Shown: positions 12,003 to 18,630 of the stretch, piece after piece
How positions within the stretch are numbered: the stretch's first letter is position 1
Layout: each line of letters starts with the position of its first letter
Notes under the pieces: generated by a model
What the model was told of the DNA's origin: nothing
Database searches by the model: none
What the model saw: the letters and a program-made list of their open reading frames with translations, nothing else
Source: Tepidanaerobacteraceae bacterium
GTDB lineage: Bacteria; Bacillota; Thermosediminibacteria; Thermosediminibacterales; Tepidanaerobacteraceae
DNA: 40,811 nt
Direction of reading: 5' to 3'
Assembly: GCA_029982615.1 (NCBI GenBank)
Contig: JARRBK010000012.1
Location: 1-40,811, forward strand
Translations under genes and position numbers: made by a program

Positions 12003-12060
12003 TTATATACTCTCCAAACATTTTTATATACTCTATATACTCTATACTCTATATACTCTG
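12003..12060. repeat. Low-complexity TATACTC repeats
   Basis: The 58 bp between the FMN subunit and GXGXG genes contains five copies of TATACTC with variable 2-15 base spacing (units near 12006, 12027, 12036, 12043 and 12052). In the mRNA it reads as GAGTATA repeats. It looks like a slippage-prone simple repeat in the operon spacer. Confidence 0.75.
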
Positions 12061-12114
12061 CAAACTTTCCAAGTGCAGTTTTGAAAAACCGACGCTTAAT
12101 TCTTTAAGCTTCCC

Positions 12115-13617
12115 TCATTTGCCGGCAGGCTTTATGCCCAGCACATCCAGATATACCTCATCCAGGTCCACTCCTCTGAGCCTCTCCCTGCTGCCCCGAA
12201 GGCTTTCTATGGAGTTCACTCCCAGAGCGCCCAGGATTTCCTTTATCTCCAAATTCCATGCATTTATCATATTGACAAGCCTTTTTACGCCATCTTCCAC
12301 CTTGAGGCGCTTTATTAATTCCGGCTTTTGAGTGGCAATGCCCCATGCACAAAGCCCTGTATGACATTTCTGGCACAGGTGACATCCCATGGATACCAGT
12401 GCAGCCGTGCCTATGGCCACAGCATCTGCTCCTAGGGCTATTGCCTTAAGCACATCCGCGCTTTGTCTTATGCCACCGCTGGCGACAATTGAGGCCATAT
12501 GCCTGATACCCTCCCGGCGGAGCTGTTCATCCACCCGTGCCAGAGCCAGTTCTATGGGAATGCCCACATGATCCCGTATAACCTGAGGAGAAGCCCCGGT
12601 GCCTCCTCTAAAACCATCAATGGTAATTATATCTGCGCCCGCTCTCACCACGCCGCTGGCAATGGCTGCCACATTGTGTACCGCAGCAATCTTTACTCCC
12701 ACGGGTTTTTTATACCTGGTGGCTTCCTTCAAAGCATATATCAACTGGCGCAGATCCTCTATGGAATATATGTCGTGATGAGGAGCAGGTGAAATGGCGT
12801 CAGTACCGGCTGGTATCCTGCGGGTTCGGGAAATCTCTTCAGTAACCTTTTCGCCCGGAAGATGCCCGCCTATGCCTGGTTTTGCACCCTGTCCGATTTT
12901 TATTTCTATGGCGGCGCAGGAATTCAAGTATGAAAGATTTATGCCAAATCTGCCGGAGGCACACTGCACCACGATATGGTCCTTGTATTCAGTCAGCTCC
13001 TGCGGAAGGCCGCCTTCCCCAGTATTCATGATGGTGCCCAGCTCTTGGGCAGCCCTGGCCAATATTAACTGCACATTCAGGCTCACAGCGCCGTAAGACA
13101 TGCCGGCGAAAATTATGGGAGTTTCCAGCTTTATTTGAGGTTCCATTACTGTAGTAAGCTTTATGTCACCTTTTTTATCCTGCCAGAATTCCAGTTTATC
13201 GGGCTTTTTGCCGAGATATGTCCGAAGTTCCATTGGTTCCCTTAACGGATCAATGGAAGGATTGGTCACCTGGCATGCGTCCAGCAGCATTTTATCCCAA
13301 AAAACCGGATACGGTTTGTCATTGCCAGCCCCCGTAAGTATTTTTGCCCCGGACTCTGACTGTTTCCACAGGTTTTTCAATATATCCTGGCTCCAAAGGT
13401 AATTGTCTTTGAATGAAGCCGGATATTTTTCTATCGATATGGCATGAGCGGGGCAAAAAGCAGTACAGCGGTGGCACGCCACACATTTGTCATGATCCGC
13501 TACTACCTTGTTTTCTTCAAATCTGAGGGCACCAAAACTGCATTCATTTATACATCTCTTACATTTAATACACGCATCGCTTATCCTTACCATAAATTCA
13601 GGCGGTATCATTCTCAT
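12115..13617 (-). CDS. Glutamate synthase-like FMN subunit with 2x[4Fe-4S] ferredoxin domain (GltB2 type)
   Basis: 500 residues. The N-terminus is a two-cluster ferredoxin, C16-C19-C22-C26 and C45-C48-C51-C55, both CxxCxxCxxxC. The rest is an FMN-binding glutamate synthase TIM barrel: GMSYGAVS, GEGGLP, the GQGAKPGIGGHLPG glutamate-site segment, DGFRGGTGASP, and a late cysteine cluster (GCHLCQKCHTGLC) typical of the 3Fe-4S site. The family reduces 2-oxoglutarate plus ammonia to glutamate. The start is the ATG overlapping the stop of the amidotransferase gene (ATGA), with GGAGGAGAG 5 bases upstream. No FAD/NAD(P)H small subunit is present here, so the electron donor may be ferredoxin. Related proteins also serve as methylglutamate synthase MgsC, so the substrate is not certain. 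Confidence 0.88.
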   Translation of the reverse strand: MRMIPPEFMVRISDACIKCKRCINECSFGALRFEENKVVADHDKCVACHRCTAFCPAHAISIEKYPASFKDNYLWSQDILKNLWKQSESGAKILTGAGNDKPYPVFWDKMLLDACQVTNPSIDPLREPMELRTYLGKKPDKLEFWQDKKGDIKLTTVMEPQIKLETPIIFAGMSYGAVSLNVQLILARAAQELGTIMNTGEGGLPQELTEYKDHIVVQCASGRFGINLSYLNSCAAIEIKIGQGAKPGIGGHLPGEKVTEEISRTRRIPAGTDAISPAPHHDIYSIEDLRQLIYALKEATRYKKPVGVKIAAVHNVAAIASGVVRAGADIITIDGFRGGTGASPQVIRDHVGIPIELALARVDEQLRREGIRHMASIVASGGIRQSADVLKAIALGADAVAIGTAALVSMGCHLCQKCHTGLCAWGIATQKPELIKRLKVEDGVKRLVNMINAWNLEIKEILGALGVNSIESLRGSRERLRGVDLDEVYLDVLGIKPAGK

Positions 13618-14699
13618 GCTCTCTCCTCCAATCTGGCGTACACCGGTTCTCCGCCCTGCGGACTCCATACCTCATCCGGGTCCTGGCACACCTCGCGGAT
13701 GGCGGATTCTTCCGAAGACATGTAAACCGTATCCTGCTTTCTCGCCACCACCAGCGGCCGCAGCATTATCCTGTCGGTCATGCCTATCATGGAATTGCTG
13801 TTAGAAATGATAATGCTGAAGGGCCCGTTTAAAAGAGCGCTGCCATAGACCATTCTGAGGGCGGTCATGGCTTCCTTTTTGTTTTTATCCATCTCGTCTA
13901 TCTCCTTCCAGAAAGGAGGAGCAAGAGCTGTAAGGGCAATATCCTGCGGAAGATTGTGCTTCCTCATAAGCAGGTCTAGCATGTATACTATCACTTCTGT
14001 ATCCGTCATAAGTGTACACTCATAGCCAAACATCTCCAAATAGCGCTTGTTGATGCCGTAGGATGAAATCTCGCCGTTGTGCACCACAGCCCAATCAAGA
14101 AGCCCAAAAGGATGAGCGCCGCCCCACCAGCCGGGAGTGTTGGTGGGGAATCGACCGTGGGCCGTCCACAGGTAAGCTTCATATTCCTCCAGCCTGAAAA
14201 ACCGGCTGACATCCTCTGGATATCCCAAGCCTTTGAAAATACCCATATTTTTCCCCGAAGAAAACACAAAGGCTCCGTTAAAGCGAAGATTTATTTTCAT
14301 TACCACAGACACCACAAAATCCTCTTCCGAATATCCTGCCGGTATTTTGCTCTTTGGAACTTCCAAAAAATACCTCCACAGTATCGGGGTGTTTATAAGG
14401 CTCATCTTTTTGCGTATGGGGATGGCCTCGCTTTTTACCAGCACCATACTCTCCTGCAAAAAAGCCTCCACTGAATCCTTTACTCCCTCATCCTCAAACA
14501 TAATATGAAAAGCATAATAATCCTTAAATTCTGGGTAAATGCCGTAAGCGGCAAAACCTCCCCCCAGACCATTTGACCTTTCGTGCATAACGGCAATAGC
14601 ATTGGTAATGACATCGCCGCGGATGGCCTTGCCTTTCTCATTCATTATGCCGACGACGGCACAACCTGAAATATCCTTTATCTCTGGTCTTCTGAACAA
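13614..14699 (-). CDS. Class II glutamine amidotransferase subunit, glutamate synthase-like (GltB1 type)
   Basis: 361 residues. This is the Ntn-hydrolase glutaminase domain: predicted nucleophile C13 in SGCAVVGI, the arginine motif AHGRFPTNTP, and HNGEISSY, all hallmarks of GATase II. It should hydrolyse glutamine and pass ammonia to the FMN subunit encoded next. A 12-residue leader would have to be removed to expose C13. Start is TTG, 7 bases after GGAGG. It is first in the three-gene operon, overlaps the next gene by 4 bp and lies directly behind the ykkC-type riboswitch and its terminator. Alternative roles (MgsA/GlxB-like) cannot be excluded. Confidence 0.88.
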   Translation of the reverse strand: MFRRPEIKDISGCAVVGIMNEKGKAIRGDVITNAIAVMHERSNGLGGGFAAYGIYPEFKDYYAFHIMFEDEGVKDSVEAFLQESMVLVKSEAIPIRKKMSLINTPILWRYFLEVPKSKIPAGYSEEDFVVSVVMKINLRFNGAFVFSSGKNMGIFKGLGYPEDVSRFFRLEEYEAYLWTAHGRFPTNTPGWWGGAHPFGLLDWAVVHNGEISSYGINKRYLEMFGYECTLMTDTEVIVYMLDLLMRKHNLPQDIALTALAPPFWKEIDEMDKNKKEAMTALRMVYGSALLNGPFSIIISNSNSMIGMTDRIMLRPLVVARKQDTVYMSSEESAIREVCQDPDEVWSPQGGEPVYARLEERA

Positions 14700-14729
14700 T
14701 TTTTCTCCTCCCCATCTTCTCGTTAAATC

Positions 14730-14771
14730 AAAAACCTTCCGAAAGATTCTCGTCTGGAACCCTCCGAAAGG
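14730..14771 (-). terminator. Riboswitch expression-platform terminator
   Basis: Minus strand 15-bp stem (CCTTTCGGAGGGTTC / GAATCTTTCGGAAGG, four G-U wobbles) with loop CAGACGA, followed by T5. Its 5' arm reuses the CCTTTC that would close the aptamer's first helix with GAAGGG. Ligand binding should therefore block the terminator and switch the operon on. Confidence 0.85.
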
Positions 14772-14872
14772 CTTTTATCCTTACGGTGTAACCGGCAAAC
14801 AACCCGGTCGGTGCCGCTCGGACCAGTCACATAAAAGCCGGAACCCTAGGCACCCTTCCAACATTAGAGTTG
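14762..14872 (-). promoter_or_regulatory. ykkC-family riboswitch (subtype 2, likely ppGpp, possibly PRPP)
   Basis: The minus strand carries the ykkC core blocks in order: CTAGGGTTCCG (14839-14849), ACTGGTCCGAG (14817-14827), GGTTACACCG (14784-14793) and GGATAAAAGCC ending at 14770. A short extra hairpin CAAC/GTTG (14859-14872) precedes the aptamer, where subtype 2 riboswitches (ppGpp, PRPP) have helix P0 and guanidine-I aptamers do not. As I recall, ppGpp aptamers occur with branched-chain amino acid and glutamate synthase genes, PRPP aptamers with purine genes; the downstream operon favours ppGpp. The family call is firm, the ligand is inference. Confidence 0.85.
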
Positions 14873-14907
14873 TATCATTGTATACAGTTGTTCAATAATT
14901 TTTTATA

Positions 14908-14937
14908 ATTATACAATCAAGTGAATGCGAATGTCAA
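14908..14937 (-). promoter_or_regulatory. Promoter of the glutamate-synthase-like operon
   Basis: Minus strand TTGACA (14932-14937), 18-base spacer, TATAAT (14908-14913). The predicted start near 14901 places the ykkC aptamer about 30 nt into the transcript. Confidence 0.85.
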
Positions 14938-15000
14938 GATTTGATGTAAGGTTTTATGTTAATTTTATGTAAACAAACGTCCATCCTCGCGGGACATTTA

Positions 15001-15028
15001 AATAAAATAAGCAAGGTGCATCCTCGCT
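15001..15028 (-). terminator. Probable terminator after ispF
   Basis: Minus strand AGCGAGG / CCTTGCT stem (one G-U) with loop ATGCA, followed by TATTTTATTT. The 5' arm begins at the ispF stop codon. Fairly weak but correctly placed before the next operon's promoter. Confidence 0.55.
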
Positions 15029-15527
15029 AAAAAAATATGTGCATTATCTTCTTTCTCTTTTTTTCAATCATGCACACGGCATGGGCAGATATGCCTTCGC
15101 CTCGCCCTTCATATCCCATGCCTTCAGTGGTGGTAGCCTTAACACTTATTTTTTCTACTTCAATACCCAAAGCTTCGGCGATGTTTTGCCGCATTTTGGG
15201 GATAAACGGCGAAAGCTTCGGCTTCTCAGCGCATATCACCGAGTCGATGTTTACTATGCCAAATCCGGCCTCGCGCAGAAGCTCGCCTACTCTTTTCATC
15301 AGCAGTATGCTGCTTATATCCTTAAAGCGCATGTCGGTGTCCGGAAAATGAACTCCAATATCCCCCAACGCCGCAGCTCCCAGCAGTGCGTCGTTTATGG
15401 CATGAACCAACACATCTGCATCCGAGTGCCCCAGAAGACCTTTTTCGAAAGGCACTGTCACACCGCCCAGCACCAATTTTCTGCCTTCCACCAGCCTGTG
15501 GGCATCAAAGCCCATTCCCACCCTCAT
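15027..15527 (-). CDS. ispF: 2-C-methyl-D-erythritol 2,4-cyclodiphosphate synthase
   Basis: 166 residues, the usual IspF length. IspF catalyses cyclisation of CDP-methylerythritol 2-phosphate in the MEP isoprenoid pathway. The metal ligands D8, H10 (GFDAH) and H42 are present, with GHSDADV at 33-39 and the C-terminal [17 protein letters not shown]. The start at 15527 follows a strong GGAGGTAATCAT site; upstream in-frame codons overlap ispD. The start is 4 bp after the ispD stop, giving translational coupling with the preceding step of the pathway's middle section. Confidence 0.96.
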   Translation of the reverse strand: MRVGMGFDAHRLVEGRKLVLGGVTVPFEKGLLGHSDADVLVHAINDALLGAAALGDIGVHFPDTDMRFKDISSILLMKRVGELLREAGFGIVNIDSVICAEKPKLSPFIPKMRQNIAEALGIEVEKISVKATTTEGMGYEGRGEGISAHAVCMIEKKRKKIMHIFF

Positions 15528-15531
15528 ATGA

Positions 15532-16233
15532 TTACCTCCTGAAATCTCCGTATCCAAGGCCAATCAAGGTTTCAGCTATAACGATATCTTCCGGAGTTGT
15601 TATTTTAATATTTTCATAAGCTCCCTCAATGACGCGCACCGGCAGTCCCATGCGTTCCACCAGCACAGTGTCGTCGGTGCCGTAAAAGCCTTCTCTTCGT
15701 GCTTTTTCATGAGCTTCCATTATCAACCCGTAATCAAAGCTCTGGGGGGTCTGCATAGCCCAAAGGCTTTTTCTATCAGGAGTGTTTTTTATTACGTTCC
15801 CGCTGCCCACAACTTTTATAGTATCCTTAACCGGCACTGCCACCCCTACGGCTCTGTATTCCCGGGCGGCATGTATACTTTTTTCGATAATGGATTTTGT
15901 AATAAAAGGCCTTACAGCATCGTGTATAACAACAATATCGGTTTGAGGGGAAAGTTCCCTCAAACCGTTATATACCGAATCCTGGCGTTCGGCTCCGCCT
16001 TCAGTTATCCTTACTTTCTTGAATCTATACCTTTCAACGATTTCTTTTTGGGCAAAGCGCAGGTCATCCTTTCCCACTACCAGTACGATTTCCTTAATCT
16101 GACCGATAGATTCAAAAGTGCTGAGGGTATAATATAGTATCGGATGACCTTTTATCGCAAGAAACTGTTTTGGCAAACCGGCATTCATGCGCTTTCCTCT
16201 GCCGCCGGCTGCTATAATGGCGCCAACCTGCAT
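15532..16233 (-). CDS. ispD: 2-C-methyl-D-erythritol 4-phosphate cytidylyltransferase
   Basis: 233 residues, typical for IspD, which joins CTP and methylerythritol 4-phosphate in the MEP pathway. The nucleotide-binding N-terminus AAGGRGKRM (8-16) and K22 in LPKQF are present, as are [20 protein letters not shown] and DTIK. The start at 16233 is supported by TTGAGGTGAATCTT just before this ATG; upstream in-frame codons would overlap the PIN/TRAM gene. It lies 10 bp after that gene and 4 bp before ispF, as in Bacillus yacL-ispD-ispF. Confidence 0.96.
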   Translation of the reverse strand: MQVGAIIAAGGRGKRMNAGLPKQFLAIKGHPILYYTLSTFESIGQIKEIVLVVGKDDLRFAQKEIVERYRFKKVRITEGGAERQDSVYNGLRELSPQTDIVVIHDAVRPFITKSIIEKSIHAAREYRAVGVAVPVKDTIKVVGSGNVIKNTPDRKSLWAMQTPQSFDYGLIMEAHEKARREGFYGTDDTVLVERMGLPVRVIEGAYENIKITTPEDIVIAETLIGLGYGDFRR

Positions 16234-16243
16234 AAGATTCACC

Positions 16244-17335
16244 TCAAGAAAGGGATTTGGGTTTTGCAAAAATCATCCTGCCGGCAGCAGTCTGCAACAC
16301 GCTCGTCACCATAACGCCAATGGTCTCACCTATATGCTTTTTGCCTCCATCCACAACTATCATGGTACCGTCATCCAGGTAAGCCACCCCCTGGCCGGTT
16401 TCCTTGCCGTCTTTTATCACCTGCACCATCATCTCTTCTCCAGGCAACACCACAGGCTTTACCGCATTGGCCAGTTCGTTGATGTTTAATACCTGTACAT
16501 TTTGAAACTCAGCCACTTTATTCAAGTTGAAGTCATTGGTGATTATTTTACCGTCGAGTATTTGTGCAAGCTTCACTAGCTTGCTGTCTACTTCTGCGAT
16601 ATCATCAAAATTTCCCTCATATATCTCAACATCCACGTTTAGTTCTTTTTGAATTTTATTGAGGATATCCAGTCCTCTCCTGCCCCGGTTCCTCTTCAAG
16701 GCATCGGATGAATCAGCTATGTGCCTGAGCTCCTCCAGTACAAAACCAGGTATCACAAGAGTACCTTCAATAAAGCCGGTTTTGCAGATATCAGCTATGC
16801 GACCATCGATTATTACGCTGGTGTCCAGTATCTTGGGCTTTACCCAGTTTACGACGGTGGGCGCTGTATTCTTTTTTTGATTCAGCAGATTCGGCAGATT
16901 AATTATGCCCGACAGCTCATCCTTTTTTTTGAGAGCTACACTGGCTCCAAGATAACCCAGCACTATATTCGCTATAATTGGAAGATACCCCCCTATCCAG
17001 GGAATGCTTACAAAAGCCCTCACAAATAGATTTGCCACCAGAAGACCCATTATCAGGCCCAGAAAACCGTAGAGGATGTCCCTCATGGGAGTCTTTTGCA
17101 ATTTGCTTTCTATCCACTCTCTTGCCATAGCGCCGCCCTTTATCAGCCCTGAACTCAAAATAAAAAATATGAGTGCGAAAATCAATCCCCCGGCAAGCTC
17201 GATTCCAAGCACCGGAATAGAGCCCGCTTCTACCAATTTCAAAACCCGGTTGATGTATAGCGCCAGAGCCATCAGCTGATAGCCCACCAGAAATCCAACA
17301 AGCGCTATTGCCATACGTATAATTTTATTGATCAC
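16244..17335 (-). CDS. PIN/TRAM-domain membrane protein (YacL family)
   Basis: 363 residues. The N-terminal part holds four predicted hydrophobic segments (within about residues 5-30, 40-62, 88-108 and 115-135). Next comes a PIN nuclease-like domain from about residue 165 (ILDTSVIIDGRIADI, acidic residues preserved; later ITNDFNLNKVA) and a C-terminal TRAM RNA-binding domain (GQGVAYLDDGTMIVVD). The family is conserved between radA/disA and ispD in Firmicutes; a role in RNA metabolism is inferred. GTG start at 17335, 7 bases after AGGAGGTG; an upstream ATG lacks a site. A TATAAT at 17395-17400 without a good -35 may be its promoter. Confidence 0.9.
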   Translation of the reverse strand: MINKIIRMAIALVGFLVGYQLMALALYINRVLKLVEAGSIPVLGIELAGGLIFALIFFILSSGLIKGGAMAREWIESKLQKTPMRDILYGFLGLIMGLLVANLFVRAFVSIPWIGGYLPIIANIVLGYLGASVALKKKDELSGIINLPNLLNQKKNTAPTVVNWVKPKILDTSVIIDGRIADICKTGFIEGTLVIPGFVLEELRHIADSSDALKRNRGRRGLDILNKIQKELNVDVEIYEGNFDDIAEVDSKLVKLAQILDGKIITNDFNLNKVAEFQNVQVLNINELANAVKPVVLPGEEMMVQVIKDGKETGQGVAYLDDGTMIVVDGGKKHIGETIGVMVTSVLQTAAGRMIFAKPKSLS

Positions 17336-17455
17336 GGTTTCACCTCCTGTTAAAATTATTACCATTTTCCCCCTTTATTTTCCATACATTCAACATTATA
17401 TAATAAAATGATGATTAAATCCACTCGGAAAATAGTAAAATGTGGTATATATATT

Positions 17456-17500
17456 AAAAAGGCTCTCAGTCAAATGCGCTTTCAATTAACTGAAGAGCCT
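17456..17500 (-). terminator. Terminator of carD, overlapping its 3' end
   Basis: Minus strand AGGCTCTTCAGT pairs with ACTGAGAGCCT (one bulge) across an 18-base loop and is followed by T5. The carD stop codon TGA sits inside the 3' arm, so the coding sequence itself builds the hairpin. Confidence 0.8.
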
Positions 17501-17942
17501 CCTCTTCCCCTATACTTTTGCTCAACACTATCTCGCTCATCAAAATATGCTTTGCATTTTCCAGCATTTTGCGCTCTCCCGTGGAAAGCCCTTTTTCTTT
17601 TTCCCGAAGGGCCAAGTTTCTAACTACTTCTGCTACCTGAAATATATTTCCGCTTTTTATTTTCTCCATGTTTGCCCTGTAGCGGCGGTTCCAGTTTGAA
17701 GACATTTTGCTTTTTTCGCCCCTAAGGACGTTCAACATCTCCTGAATCTCTTCTTCGCCCGCTACTTGTCGAACCCCGATTTCTTTTATGTTATTTATGG
17801 GGATCATTACCTTCATATCTCCCATGGGCATCCTCATTACATAATATTTTTGCCTTTCCCCAAGAATCTCGCGCTCTTCTATAGCTTCTATAATCCCTGC
17901 TCCATGCATGGGATATACAATCTTGTCCCCTATGTTGAACAT
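17466..17942 (-). CDS. CarD family transcription factor
   Basis: 158 residues, the length of CarD/CdnL proteins, which bind the RNA polymerase beta subunit and stabilise open promoter complexes, notably at rRNA promoters. The Tudor-like RNA polymerase-interacting domain is residues 1-60 (MFNIGDKIVYPMHGAGII, MKVMIPINN), followed by the helical DNA-binding half with WNRRYRANMEKI, including the tryptophan that contacts the promoter upstream fork. ATG start after GAGGGGGAGACTCCA. It has two tandem promoters upstream and its own terminator, so it is a single-gene transcript. Confidence 0.94.
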   Translation of the reverse strand: MFNIGDKIVYPMHGAGIIEAIEEREILGERQKYYVMRMPMGDMKVMIPINNIKEIGVRQVAGEEEIQEMLNVLRGEKSKMSSNWNRRYRANMEKIKSGNIFQVAEVVRNLALREKEKGLSTGERKMLENAKHILMSEIVLSKSIGEEEALQLIESAFD

Positions 17943-17975
17943 TGGAGTCTCCCCCTCGAATACATCTTACAAAAA

Positions 17976-18004
17976 AAAATAACATATTTCCAGCTTTTTG
18001 TCAA
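17976..18004 (-). promoter_or_regulatory. carD promoter, proximal
   Basis: Minus strand TTGACA (17999-18004), 17-base spacer, TATTTT (17976-17981). Near-consensus -35 with a weaker -10; the leader would be about 25-30 nt. Confidence 0.6.
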
Positions 18005-18015
18005 GTTAAATTTTA

Positions 18016-18044
18016 ATTATACTATAACCACCATAATGTGTCAA
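18016..18044 (-). promoter_or_regulatory. carD promoter, distal, full consensus
   Basis: Minus strand TTGACA (18039-18044), spacer of 17, TATAAT (18016-18021): a perfect sigma-A consensus at optimal spacing. It is back to back with the plus-strand promoter at 18106-18135. Confidence 0.85.
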
Positions 18045-18105
18045 TGCATTTTTTTGATTTTCCATCGTTTTGTTTAAGGGCTTATACAGATTTTTTTCTT
18101 ACCAT

Positions 18106-18135
18106 TTGACAAAAGCTCCATATGGCAGCTATAAT
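18106..18135 (+). promoter_or_regulatory. Promoter of the divergent unknown gene
   Basis: TTGACA (18106-18111), 18-base spacer, TATAAT (18130-18135). The predicted start near 18142 lies downstream of the ATG at 18122, which rules that ATG out as the translation start. Confidence 0.85.
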
Positions 18136-18166
18136 TAATGATAGAAAAAACGAGGGGGAGTTTAAC

Positions 18167-18562
18167 GTGAAAGATTTGATCTGCGATGAGTTTCAGGATG
18201 CCGTCTCCAATTGTCTTGTGAGGCACCGGAGCATTCTCGACGTGCTTACAAAAATCCAGGAAACTTCCGCCAGAGTAAACAGAGCAGTGGCAAAATCGGT
18301 AACCAGCTGTGGATGCCTGCAAATAAACGCCAAAAAGCAGCAAATACCCACTAATATTAAGCTGCAGGAACTAGGCTCTTACATGGAAACTCACTTGAAG
18401 GGCGAGCTTTGCCCCTCCTGTAGGGAAGTGCTGGAGCAGGAGCTGGGAAACCACCTCTTTTATCTGGCTGCCCTTTGCAACCTGCTGGACCTGAATATTT
18501 ACGATGTACTGCTGAGCGAAAATGAAAAGCTGTCAACTCTCGGTATCTACAATATGTCGTAA
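18167..18562 (+). CDS. Conserved-looking cysteine-containing helical protein of unknown function
   Basis: 131 residues from a GTG at 18167, which follows GAGGGGGAG by 6 bases and lies inside the predicted transcript. The protein is predicted mostly helical and soluble. It has two cysteine pairs, C48/C50 (SCGC) and C82/C85 (CPSC), which could bind metal. The C-terminal segment ELGNHLFYLAALCNLLDLN resembles the helical ELGDxLFYLxxLA pattern of MazG-like proteins, but the acidic metal ligands of MazG are not all there. I recall similar proteins near radA/carD in other Clostridia, without a firm name or function. It is the only plus-strand gene in the first 29 kb and converges on radA. Confidence 0.8.
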   Translation: MKDLICDEFQDAVSNCLVRHRSILDVLTKIQETSARVNRAVAKSVTSCGCLQINAKKQQIPTNIKLQELGSYMETHLKGELCPSCREVLEQELGNHLFYLAALCNLLDLNIYDVLLSENEKLSTLGIYNMS

Positions 18563-18630
18563 GAGGTCTTAAAGCCAAATGCAGCAAATATCGTAAATTG
18601 AAGAAGCGGCCGGGCAAATATATGCTATCA

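Noticed and set aside
14700-14900. T-box leader or glutamine (glnA) riboswitch upstream of the amidotransferase gene
   Set aside because: No T-box TGGNACCGCG motif and no glnA-type core; the conserved blocks match ykkC throughout.
18122-18166. ATG start 15 codons upstream for the unknown gene near radA
   Set aside because: It overlaps the promoter -10 and precedes the predicted transcription start; the GTG at 18167 has the ribosome binding site.
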